Shown here in pieces: positions 12,070-22,519 of a stretch of 64,000 nucleotides of DNA; the first letter of the stretch is position 1; the number at the start of each line of letters is the position of its first letter. Made by a program: the position numbers and the translations under genes. Source of the DNA: Nectonema munidae (taxonomy: Eukaryota; Nematomorpha; Nectonematoida; Nectonematidae); contig JAUIRK010000278.1 of the NCBI GenBank assembly GCA_030549495.1, positions 540,001 through 604,000 on the forward strand, written 5' to 3'. The notes beneath the pieces were generated by a model, which had not been told where the DNA came from, made no database searches, and was given only the letters and a program-made list of their open reading frames with translations.

Positions 12070-12261
12070 GTTAAAGGAAATTTTATACTGATCACAAAAA
12101 TGTATAAATATTTAAAGTTTTATTTTCCTTAATATTTCTTTTAGCTTTTGAAATTGATAAATAACAAAAATTGAAAATTTGACCGCAAAAAAATACTGAA
12201 GTCATTCGATTAATTTTAAATTGATTACATATTTGGAATCATGGTATCAAACTCTATCAGA
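12070..12261. other. inter-element spacer
   Basis: AT-rich, no gene. It begins GGTTAAAGG just after the GGGCGCCTAGG repeat, so the join CCTAGGGTTAA could be the end of a TTAA-type MITE. Confidence 0.4.
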
Positions 12262-12619
12262 GTAGTTAGGTAGGTAGGTAGGAAGAAATATCTAAGCACT
12301 ATCGGACTTCTCCATATGCTTGCGAAATGCTTGAGGTATAAAGTTGAAGTTCGAAAGAAATGTATAGATTTGGCTTGTGAATTGATTAGGAATGAGGGAC
12401 TTTGGAGAAATTGGTTAGTTGTTGAGGGAGTTTGAAGTGTAGAAAGCTGGATTTTTGAGGTGGTCATTGAAGGATGATTGATTGAGCAACGGTAGTCGGT
12501 GTGTGTTAAAGAATATAGGTCTTAAATAAAAGAAAATAATGTAGTTATTTTTGTAGATTTTTTATTTTTTTTAATCTGAGTTTATTTGATATAAGAAGTC
12601 TCTGGGTTCGGAGATTGCA

Positions 12620-15600
12620 AGTTTGACTCTATGAAGATAATGAGAGAGTTTAGGGCATTCAGGAGGTTCGGATATAAAAGTAGTTCGAAGAAATTAGATG
12701 GTGGGCGATTGAGAGTTTTGACGGATAGTGAAAGAAATGAAGTTCTTGCGTGGTTGTATTGGCAGCAGGAAAGTAGAAGATGATGAGGTATTTCTTGTTG
12801 ATTGCAGTTGAATTTACTTAGATTGCTTATTGATTTTTAATGCGGTAGAGATTGGAGTTGCAGGGGCAATGTCCGGATAGCCATCTGATTAGCGGTCGTG
12901 GTGGGAAGAATTTCATTTTTGACCAAATGTGAAGAATTTGGTTTGGATTATTTATATTTTGGAAGAAAATAGAGGGTGAGGATTGGATGAGTTCTTGTCT
13001 AAGGTATTGAATGTTAGATCTAAGTAGAGGGGTATAGGTTTCTAGGGGAAATGAGGTAATCGGGATGTAAGGTGTATTTGGGGGTACTTTTTTAGCTAGC
13101 TTATCTACATAAGTGTTTTCTAGAATGTTTGAGTGAGCTGGGCACCACTAGATGTGTATTTTAAAGTAATTTGATAAGTAGGTGAGTTTAGAAACAAGGT
13201 TGTATGTTAAGAAAGGGATGTTGTGTTTGAGGCTTAGGTCTTTGTTGATGTTTTGTGAGTCTGTAAAGAAGTGTAGTGTGTTGTAATGTTTAAAGGAAAA
13301 CTTATTTTGGCTTATGTAATCGCAAGCATGTAGAAGGGCATAGCATTCACCACTATATATTAGAAGAGAGGGATCAATGGCAGACGTTTTTGAGTAAACA
13401 GGGAAGGGACAAGGGCCTTTGAAGAGTGCAAAAGCATAGGAAGATTTATTTGCGGTTTTTGAGCTATCCAGGAATATTCTTAATGAAGTTGAGGTAAAGT
13501 TAGAGCGGGTCGTAATTAGAAGTTTATCGATGGATTTGATGAAACAGTTGTGAAGAGAGAAAGGTAATGGTGAGGAAGGGTGAAATAAAGGTAGTGGATT
13601 GATTTTGGGTTGGATAAAAATGTTGTTGGGAGAAGACGAAAATTGTTGGAGTAAGGATTTTTAGTAAGTTTGAGAGGGTGTAATTTGAGTGTTATGGAAA
13701 TAGAAGGACTTAAGATAAGAATTTGGTTCGATGCGTGTCATGATATATTTTTTGGTAACAGTTTGTTTGACATGAAGGGTTAGAGGAAGGCAGTTCGTGA
13801 AGAATTCTAGGATTCTGGTAGGGGAGGTTTTGTAGGCCCTGGTTATTGTGATGAGGCAAAGGCGGTGGATTTTATTTAGATAAGTGAGTGATGAGGGGTA
13901 GTTTAATGATAGGCCCCCCATGAAAGAATGCTATACTCAAGCGTAGGTAGGATGATTGATTTCTATATAAAAGATGAGTGTTGAATACTTAGACCCCATT
14001 TATAAGATATAATATTACTAAGAGAGAAAAGAGTTGAAGATAGTTTGTGGTATAGGTTTTTGAAGTGGGATGACCATTTGAGGTTTGATTGAAAGGTGAG
14101 CCCTAAATATTTCATGGAGAAAGATGGTTGGATGAGGTTATCGCTGGATGTTAATAGTGGGAGGTGAGGGGAATGTGTTCGTGTGAAGTGTATGTGATGA
14201 ATAGAAAGAATCTGAAAGGCTGGGGGTTTTTTTAAAAAAAAAGGGGGGAAAAAAAAAAATAAATATATATATATATAAATAAAAAATTTTTTAATAAAAA
14301 AAAAAAAATTAATATAAAAAAAAAAGGAAGGTTGTGGTGGAGAGAAAGATAAAAAAAAAAAAATAAAAAAAAAAAAAAAAATAAATAATAAAAATAAATT
14401 TTAATTAAAAAAAAAAAAATTATTTTTAAAATTAAAAAAAAATGATGATATAGAATAGTGATAGTAATAATGAAAAGGTGTATAAGAGTTGATTTTGTTC
14501 CGTTAAATTTTACTTTTAATGAATTGGCTGCAAAAGTTAGCGTGTTATAGAGAGAGATGATGTTCATTATGTTTTCTTTTTGAGAATTTGAGGTAAAGAT
14601 GAAGGTTAGATCATCTGAATAGCATTGAAAGAAATCTGAATTGTTAGCTAATATATCTAATAGGGGGTTTATAAGTATAATCCAGAGGATATCGGAGAGG
14701 CACCCACATTGTAGCGTGGATAGTGAGAGGGAATGAGTGGCAATTAGGGAATTGTGTCTGAATATAAGGCACCGATTTGAAAGGTAATTTTGAATGAATT
14801 TTATGAGATAATTGGGGTTTTTTTGTCGGATCATATTGAAAATGATAGCAAGATGCCATGCTAAATTTAAGGCGTTGTTGATGTCTAGAAAGAAGGCAGA
14901 TGATGTTAATTTGGAAGATAGTTTTGTTAGGAGGAGAGTCTATATAGAGCGGATTCTGGACTTTTGTGTGGGAGATATGCAAATTGGAAGGGGCTAATTT
15001 TGTTAGATGTGGTGATGTGAAAGAGAAACCTTTTGCGTAGAATTTTTCTAAGATTTTTTCTAAAGTAAGAAGGATGGTGATTGGTCGCCAGTTGGTTATG
15101 AGGCCTAAGTCTTTGTTAGGTTTGGGAAGTAAAATAAGCTTACCTATTTTCCAGATAGATGGGAAAAAGGAGAATTTTAGGCAACTGTTGTATAATTGTA
15201 AGATATGTTTTGTGGGTATAAGATCAAAGCTTGGGGATGATTTAGGATTTAGGTTATTTATAACTGAGGCTAATTCCGCTAGATTTATTGGAAGAAAAGT
15301 TTGGGATGAGTTTAGGGATGAGAAGAAAGAGACATGTTCGCGCATAGAGTGGTTTACTATGTTATCGGATGTATGAGAATCTTGAGGGAAAAGCGTTAAA
15401 AGAAAGGATGGGTTTATTAATGGGTCGTTGGAAATTGTGTTCTGTAGAAGTGGATTGAGTTGAGAAACTTTGCGATTTTTACGGACGGAATTAATCACCT
15501 TCCATTGATTTTTAAGAGAGGAGGAGCAGAATTTTTTCCAAGATTCTTTTTTTGCAGAATTTATTTCTGCCATATATCTATTTTTTATATTGAAGTAGTG

Positions 15601-16150
15601 TTCTATATTGTTAGGGCTATGGTTTTTACGAAGTGTTTTAAGAGAATGTTTTAGGAATTTTATAAGCGAAGTGAGAAAGGGAGTCCAGAAGTATATGTGT
15701 TTTCTACGTAAATATGGTTTGGCTGGGGTTGATAGTGTGATGGAAAGTTTAATTGTGTTGTTGAGGGTAAGGGCTGCAGAGTCAAGATCACCGGGAAAAT
15801 TTATATGGGGAATAGTTGAGGGAAGTTGTGACTTTAATTGATTTAGGAAGGTGGTTCAGTGAGTTTTAGGTGTGTTTTGATTTGATACTCTTGTGAAAGG
15901 TTTTATATTAACTTGATAAGTTATAAAAAGATGGTCGGAAGCAGATGGTGTGCTTGAGATGTGCCAATATGTAATTAATTATAATGTGTTTTTTTGTAGC
16001 TATGGTCAGGTCAAAATGAGAGGGCGCGGTTTTGATGTTAGTAAATTTCAAGAAAGTGGGGGCTTTATATGTATCGACTCTGTAAAGATTGTATGAGTCT
16101 AGGAAGAAGAGGAGGAGAGCGCCCCGTGTATTTTCTTTGTAGTTTATCAT
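12620..16150 (-). pseudogene. LINE ORF2 relic (EN-linker-RT-RNase H)
   Basis: The longest pieces are 14644-15573 (SAKKESWKKFCSSSLKNQW, KIGKLILLPKPNKDLG, NWRPITI) and 14232-14834 (STLQCGCLSDILW, then the catalytic box QCYSDD). Below 14205 the frame resumes at FTRTHSPHLPLL and KYLGLTF, matching the first copy residue for residue in places. RNase H-like sequence follows down to about 13100 and C-terminal sequence towards 12620. Multiple stops make it non-functional. QCYSDD here and QCFSDD in the first copy show that a Ser-Asp-Asp catalytic box belongs to this clade. Confidence 0.75.
14205..14480. other. low-complexity A/T block inside LINE RT, possible assembly artefact
   Basis: About 270 bp made of long A runs broken by T, with an AAAAGGGGGGAAAA stretch. 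It splits the RT frame between residues that are adjacent in the sister LINE copy (TLMHFTRKHSPHLPL). Nothing in the family has such an insert. Either a degenerate poly(A)-like insertion or low-quality consensus would explain it. Confidence 0.6.
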
Positions 16151-16152
16151 CT

Positions 16153-16649
16153 TGGATTACAATTAACATTTAGCTAAGATGGGTAGGAAAGCTGAAAATT
16201 TAGAATAGGTCAGAATTATCAAAAATGGCACAGATGCCAATATGTGAGAATTTAGTCACTATCAAGGTATTTTTAATTTAAATTGAATTTGTCCATATTT
16301 TTCCTTTTGCGTCAAAAAGATAATTTTTTAGATGAAGAACGTGGACAAATTTTGTAATTGAACAATGAACATCACGAATGTTTCATCAGAAAAAAACCTT
16401 TGAAATGAGATTAGTTGACAAATATTCAGGCCTGATAATAAAATACACGATACTGATAAAAAAAAGTCTAAGATCATCAAGAAGATTCTTTAATCAGAAT
16501 GCTTTGAGAGAGGAAAAATGTAATTTTATCCTTATAAAAATATTTTCGAACACACATTGAAGAATATAAATTTCTAATGAAAAAAGAGCTACCAAGAAAG
16601 GATCATCATAGAATGAATAGCAAATTACATACTGTAAATTATAATATGA
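16153..16649. other. no recognisable gene
   Basis: AT-rich spacer between the truncated LINE and the hAT MITE. Short frames only. Confidence 0.5.
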
Positions 16650-16657
16650 CGTAGAGA

Positions 16658-16980
16658 CAGTGCCCGCGCTAAAGCTAAATTTCAAGGGGGGCTGAAATGG
16701 GGCAAAGAAACACATTTGCAAAAAATTTATTTCCTATATTACTTTATATCCTATATTACTTTGCTGAAAACATGAAGTACTTCTGTATAAAAACCTATAG
16801 AAATCTCATATTATACATACACATACACCAGCATTTATATATGATTATTGTGTACAATTTTTGCTTATTTATTTTTCCTTTAAAAAGTGAATGGGGCAAA
16901 ACCAAAAATTTTAGGAGGGGCAAAGATTAATACAAGGGGGGGGCACGTGCCCCAAAATTATATAGGTAGCGCGGGCACTG
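16658..16980. mobile_element. hAT MITE, 323 bp, with perfect 8-bp target duplication
   Basis: Termini CAGTGCCCGCGCTA and TAGCGCGGGCACTG are perfect inverted repeats. The 8-bp duplication CGTAGAGA flanks them at 16650-16657 and 16981-16988, diagnostic for hAT transposition. The interior has G-runs (GGGGGGGCACGTGCCCC) and no transposase. The intact duplication points to a young insertion. The termini resemble those of the larger hAT at 22002-25242. Confidence 0.95.
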
Positions 16981-17187
16981 CGTAGAGACTACGAGCTGAA
17001 ACGAATTTGTAGCGAAAAAGATGGAGGTCCTATCGAGTTACATAAGTTACTGTAGAATGAAATATTTTGAGTGAATTAAACACGTAAAGTTATTAAATAA
17101 ATTAAGAAAATAATTACTAGAGAAATATTGCAAGTAGAAGTTATTTTTATGTTTATATATTTGACATTGATTTACAGGTTTAATCGA

Positions 17188-18115
17188 TTTTTTTGACAGG
17201 TTTTATTGATTTCATAAAAAATGAACATTACCATTAAATTCTACATACTTGAAAAGTATAAAAAACTTTTTATAAGAATAAAATTTTAATTTTGACATGG
17301 GCTGTCATATTTAAATTATTTTGTCAGGTTTGACTAATTTTTATATAAAAAAAAAAGGAAATATAACCAGTAATCACAGCCTACTTGAAAATGGGTATAT
17401 GTGTGTAAAAAACTTTATATAATTATTCGGATAAGATGTTTCTTTTTCGGATAAATCAATTTTTTGACAGTTTTGATTGATTTTCATAAAAAAAAATGAA
17501 TATCTCAACTGAATTACGCATGCTTGAAAATGGGTATATATGTGTAAAAAGCATTATATAATTATTTAGATAAAAAGTTTCTTTTTTGAGATGAGCTGTC
17601 ATAAGTAAATCACTTTTTTGACAAGTTTGAATGATTTCCATAAAAAATGAAAATAATCACTCAATTCAGCATGCTTGAAAATGGGTATATATGTGTAAAA
17701 AACATTATATAATTATTTAGATAAAATGCTTTTTTTTAGATGAGCTGTCACATTTAGATCAATTTTTTGACAGGTTTGGTTGATTTTCATAAAAAATGAA
17801 TATCACCACTGAATTCAGCATATTTGAAAATGGGTATACATGTGTAAAAAACTTTATATAATTATTTAGATAAAAAGCTTCTTTTTGAGATGAACTGTCA
17901 CATTTAGATTATTTTTTTTATAGGTTTAATTGGTTTTCATAAAAAATGAATATCACACTCAATTTCGGTATATATGTGTAAAAAACTTTATATAATTATT
18001 TAAATAAAAAGTTTCTTTTTGAGATGAGCTGTCAAATATAAATCAATTTTTTGACAGGTTTGATTAATTTTGATAAAAAATGGACATCACCACTGAATTC
18101 AGCATAGTTGAAATA
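17188..18115. repeat. satellite-like array, about seven copies of ~130-155 bp
   Basis: Repeated landmarks are TTTTTTGACAGGTTTGATT, CATAAAAAATGAATATCACC, TTGAAAATGGGTATA, TGTGTAAAAAAC, TATATAATTATTTAG and GAGATGAGCTGTCA. They recur near 17190, 17322, 17460, 17612, 17766, 17916 and 18046. Copies are diverged and of uneven length, so this is an old array. No coding capacity. Confidence 0.8.
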
Positions 18116-18740
18116 TTAAAAATATTTATAAAAACTTATAAATATCTGAGAAAAATGTGGAGGGCACTTTACGCCCCAGCACTTGAGCAGACACATTTAG
18201 CCCAGCACTAATAGGGTTAAGATTTTCATAACAATTTGGGTTATAGGAGATTCTTAATTGAAAAACACAAAAAAAATAGAAGACACATATAAAGCACATT
18301 TGAGAGCTTACATCTGAAAAAAGCTAATATCTAATCTCACATAAGTAAGAGAGACAGGCAGAGAGGAAGAGATGAGGAAAGCTGTCAAAAGTAATTTATT
18401 GAGTTGAACAGTTAGAGTAGCGCTTTGTTTGAAACACAAAATATTGCCTATTTGTATATATTTTGCATTGATCAGTTAACATTGTGTTTACAACAACAGA
18501 TCAAATTGATTCATTTAAAGTCTTGCCATTTTCTGTATATTTCTTTTTACTTCATCTGAAATCTAACTGTCGCAAGTTTCAACTTACAAGTATTTTAAAT
18601 TCGGCAATTTTGTTCAGGTAAGTAATCTTTTGATATGAGTTAAATGTTTAAGGAAAAATGCAAAATCTATCTTTTTGTAGTGTCTCTATTACAAATTAAA
18701 GTTTATTCTTTATGTGTGTAAGTAAAGACATATATTCCGT
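18116..18740. other. no gene; fragment of a TTAA-type terminus
   Basis: AT-rich. Read on the minus strand, TTAACCCTATTAGTGCTGGGC near 18200-18220 looks like one end of a TTAA-flanked element. I see no partner end. Confidence 0.35.
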
Positions 18741-18752
18741 TGGATTCAGTTA

Positions 18753-20020
18753 ATGTATGGATCTGCTTTGCCGCTCCCCTCTCTCCCGGGTTTAAAACCT
18801 AGTATGGCTGGTGTGCATAGCGGTGTTCAAAAACGTATCAAACAAATAAATCCTAAAGCAAAATTTGTTGCCTGTTCAGACCACTCACTGAATATAGCAT
18901 GTGTTCACGCAGCCTCAGCTGCTGTTACTTCGGTTACGTTTTTTGGATGCTTGGAACGTTTATTTGTATATTTCACTTCATCAACCCATCGTGGGATATA
19001 TTGACTTCAATAACTAGTAAAAGTGTGAAACGCCTAATAGAAACGCGATGGTGTGCAAGAAAAGAAGCCGTAAAAAAGAATTTCCAATAAATTTTGATGC
19101 TTTAGAAAAGTTTACTGATGAAGAAGAAAATACAGCCACAAGAGCAGAATGCCTTGCTTTAATTTCTGCTCTAAACTTATTTTCTTTTTTGTGCTTTCTT
19201 CGTTTCTGGGAACCAATTCTTTGAGAAATAAATGATGTACAGTTGTATCTGTAAAAAAAGGAATAAACATACAACAATGTAATCAAAAAATAAAAGCGCT
19301 AAAAAGCATTCTGTTAGAGAATCGAGAGACGTTAGTTAATGATAGAATTAACTTTGCTAAAGAAATTTGCAACGATTTTGGAATAAACATGGAACGTCGT
19401 CGACTCAAAAGAAGAAAGAAAATACCCTTTTTAAAGGCTTAATGATGATGATGATTTATCCTACGATATTGAATTAAGAAGAGAAATGTTTGAATATCTC
19501 GATAGAATAGTTGAAGAAATAATTCAAGATTCAAATAAATTCATGAAATTGCTGAAAGATATTATTTTCTTACTCCGTCAAACCTACTTTGTAATAAATA
19601 TGAACTCTAATTGAAAGAAAATTATGACGACATTGATAAAAAATAGTTTTTTTATTGAAAGAAAAAGACTTGAGAATTTTTATTCGGTTGCTATAATTGA
19701 AAATGAAAAACATACGTCAATGGAAAGTTTTTTTGAATTTTTACTTTTCATCTAAAAATATAATCTTTGAGATTCGGTTCCAAATATCTTAATAATGCAA
19801 AGAATTTTTCTGACGATAGCTTAAGTATTGAGACTTGTGAAAAAAGTTTTTCGAAACTAAAACTAATTAAAAATTACTTAAGATCTTCTATGAGTACATT
19901 GAGGCTAAAAAAAATCTTGTTATATTATCTATAGAAAGAAAGCTGACAAAGAAGATTGTTTTTGACAAATTTATTGAAGAGTTTGGGAACAAAAAAGCTA
20001 GAAAAGTTAACCTGTAAAAA
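18753..20020 (+). pseudogene. hAT transposase relic (ZMYM/DUF4371-like)
   Basis: Pieces in order match the hAT transposases that ZMYM-type zinc-finger proteins descend from: SGVQKRIKQINPKA, CSDHSLNIACVHAAS, VTFFGCLERLFVYF and SVKRLIETRWCARKEAV within 18780-19090. A hAT C-terminal dimerisation region follows near 19840-20010 (CEKSFSKLKLIKNYLRSS, LSIERKLTKKIVFD). Between them the sequence is decayed, with many stops and frame changes. A possible right terminus GCTATGCCACTG lies at 20399-20410. I did not find a left terminus. Confidence 0.75.
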
Positions 20021-20221
20021 AATTCAGGAATGAATATGTATATATAATTAATAAACCTTTACATTTTTTATTTTTATATTAAAATTTTACTTTCCAATTT
20101 TAAACATTTATATTTTCAAAATTAAATTATAAATAAAATGAGATATTATTGTTGTTTGTTGAATTGACGGAGCTTGTAAGTTGTCGAAACTTAAAAGCTG
20201 CACTTGGCCTATCATAAGAGG

Positions 20222-20300
20222 GTTGGGAGACTTGGGGATCGAACCCCTGACCTTCAACTTTTAAGCAGAGAGGTACAGCCTAACAACCATTGAGGCTCAA
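20222..20300 (-). mobile_element. tRNA-derived SINE head
   Basis: On the minus strand it reads GAGCCTCAATGGTTGTTAGG, then a B-box-like GGGGTTCGATCCCC, matching the heads at 4198-4310 and 31149-31336. The body towards 20165 differs from those copies. It sits between the hAT relic and that relic's possible right terminus, so it may have inserted into the hAT. Confidence 0.65.
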
Positions 20301-20446
20301 ATAAAATGAGTATTACGCGTTCTTAGCAAGATTTTATTTGTTTTTAAAATAAAAGAGAGGCGTCAAATTCATGAACCGCCTCCGTGGCAATTTTTATAGC
20401 TATGCCACTGATATAAAAGTATAGTTATACAATAACGAAGGCTGTA

Positions 20447-21360
20447 TTAGACGTTTAGTGGGATGGAAAGTCCAGGTAGACCTTAACTCAGCATTCTGGG
20501 TTGGATCACGATATTCGAAAGGATTAGTGCGAACTTCATAGACAAGACTTAACTTATCTTCAATTGGTTTAAAAATAAGTATAATAGCTTTACGCTTTAC
20601 ATTAGGAAAATATTTAAGGTTAAGACATGCATTGTAGATAAGAAGTAAATGATTTTTAAGAATTTGGAGCTATTTCTTAATTATTTTGGATGAGATTATT
20701 CGAGGGCTGGATAACGATTTTGGGAATTTAGTTCGTATAGGAGGAATAGTCGGATTTTGAATTAAGTATATGTTATTTTTTACTGTTCTCAGATTGATTT
20801 TCGAAACCTAAGTAAGAAGAGATTGATTATGGATAGAAGATCTTGGATCACAGAAGGTAAGGTGGTAGTAGAGAGTTTATTCTAATGAGCTAGGAAGTAT
20901 GGAATCAATAAGTGTAGAAATTCTTTTCTTTTTTGTTAGATTGTTGATGTTTTCCTTGAATGAGTCCTGCTTGTAAAATTTCCCAAATGAGTCTTTCTTG
21001 GAACGAAGTGTTGCCTGTTCATGCAATTTTTTCGGGCTGAGTGATTAGAGGTTAAAAGTTATGGGGGATTTTCTCAGAGTTAGTGAAGAGTTAGCGATTT
21101 AGTTTTCTCTTTAATAAGTTTAGATAGGATATACAAAAATAAGAATGTGTTCTTTTTAGAATCGAATTGATTGAAGTTAATGATAAAATGGAATGTGAAA
21201 CATCGTCATTTGAGGTAATGTGGCTGGATCGTTGGATGTTGCGTATAAAAGGGATTGTAATGAGGACAATTAATTTTTAGGAGTTTTGAGTTTAGTGAGC
21301 CAAAGATTGTTCTCTTATGATGCTGTTAGATGTATTCATATGAAGTTATAAATTAGTAGT
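20447..21360 (-). pseudogene. LINE ORF2 fragment (RT fingers and linker)
   Basis: Minus-strand translation gives LKNHLLLIYNACLNLKYFPN, which aligns with LEKHLINIYNACITLSFFPS of the LINE at 4462-9731. The preceding linker is Lys/Ser-rich (ATLRSKKDSFGKF). It breaks off into a segment (NAELRSTWTFHP) that recurs near 32710. Stops are present. Confidence 0.5.
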
Positions 21361-21514
21361 CAAAAGCAGGTGCTTTGTTTCTTTTTACCCAAATAAACAC
21401 AAAATATCAAAATAATGTCTCCCTTGTTGTCTCCCCACACCACTAATACATATTTTTAGTTGTTTGTATCGCATCCATAGGGAAGAATAATCTTCTATAG
21501 GTGGACAGATGGTA

Positions 21515-21592
21515 AGGATACTCACGATCGGGTATCGAACCCAAACCATCTAAATTAAGACCCTACGCTCCTACCACTAGGCCATCTGCCAA
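21515..21592 (-). mobile_element. tRNA-like sequence, SINE head or tRNA pseudogene
   Basis: On the minus strand it has TGGCCTAGTGGTAGGAGC (A box) and GGGTTCGATACCC (B box). The ends GGCAGATGG and CCATCTGTC could pair. The anticodon arm does not fold cleanly, so I do not call a working tRNA. The head resembles that at 38569. Confidence 0.55.
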
Positions 21593-21831
21593 GTATATTA
21601 ATACTATATGTAATTTTTTAATTTTTACTTGTAAAATAAAGATTGAGAATACTTTGTAAAATTCTCATCTATGTTTGAACAAGTTAAGGTTGAAGAAAAA
21701 TAATTTAGAGTCATCAGTAATTTGAAAAACATTATGTTTTATTGAAAAAGACTAATCAGTTTCTTGTTTCAAAAAAGAAGTTAGTTTTTTCCAAGTGTCC
21801 TGTTTTGCTAGATTTAAATATTGAGATATAA

Positions 21832-21960
21832 GAAGAAGAAGAAGCCTTTATTATACAAATGTAAATAAAAAGGGATAACAACTTCAAAAACAATAAAACA
21901 TACCTCGAAACAATAAAAATCAAATGGCATATATGAGAATACAAAACATATATATGTATA
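21832..21960 (-). mobile_element. possible LINE 3' end with (TTC)n tail
   Basis: On the minus strand it reads TTTGTATAATAAAGGCTTC followed by TTC repeats. An AATAAAGGCTTCTTC-type end is common at the 3' tails of CR1/L2-like LINEs in invertebrates. No coding part is attached. Confidence 0.35.
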
Positions 21961-22100
21961 AATGTTTGAAATAAAGTTCCCAGGAACCGCCTAAATGACA
22001 ACAGGGCCCGCGCTCCCTATTTATTTTGGGTGCTTGATCCAAGCCTCTCCACTCAATTTTTCAAGCTTAAATAAGTTTTAAATGAAATACATCCGATAAA

Positions 22101-22349
22101 GTGCGCTTGTTAAAAGTCTTTTCTTTGTACATTGGTAGTTTCAATAAATATATCATAAAATTGTCTAGAGTATTTTTTGAGTATCAAGCTGCTCTAACAA
22201 TAGGAATCAGCACTGCATCCTGTGAGACAAGTTTTTCAACCCTTAAAAGAGTTTTCGAACTATTTCAACGAAAAGTCAAAAAGGCTGAATGTTTGACATG
22301 TAGAAAAAGAAGAAGAAATATATTAAAGAAAAAAAAACATATCAGATGA
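22101..22349 (+). pseudogene. hAT transposase C-terminal fragment
   Basis: An 82-codon frame containing YQAALTIGISTASCETSFST followed by LKRV, the conserved start of the hAT C-terminal dimerisation domain (consensus near SERSFSTLKRI). The usual downstream helices are absent, because the sequence turns Lys/Arg-rich. It lies just inside the left terminus of the 22002-25242 element and is a remnant only. Confidence 0.7.
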
Positions 22350-22519
22350 AATAAATCAAAATGAAATCTTTTAATGTGGCCTGCCATTGGGAGAGAAAAA
22401 GGAAGCTTCGTTGCTTCATCGTGATTTCTTCATACCCAGATAGATAGGCATGAAAAAAAACATAATAATTTTCAAGAACGAAAAAAATTGAGAAAAATAT
22501 TGAAAATAAAAAAGAGCAG

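Larger units (their letters stand above)
12262..16152 (-). mobile_element. second I/R1-group LINE copy, 5'-truncated
   Basis: Same clade as the LINE at 4462-9731 but clearly diverged. On the minus strand it runs from a partial endonuclease (about 15908-16150; KENTRGALLLFFLDS aligns with KENLRGIEATSFIAQ of the first copy) through RT to RNase H and the C terminus. It ends in a (CCTA)n tail at 12267-12282. ORF1 and the start of the endonuclease are missing, as usual when reverse transcription stops early. It is interrupted by stops and frameshifts and by a low-complexity block at about 14205-14480. Confidence 0.85.

Noticed and set aside
14232-14834. A 200-codon frame with a long Phe/Ile-rich tail
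   Set aside because: The tail is the translated A/T homopolymer block; only the first part is LINE RT.
21515-21592. A functional tRNA gene
   Set aside because: A and B boxes are present, but the cloverleaf is imperfect and similar heads occur in SINEs.
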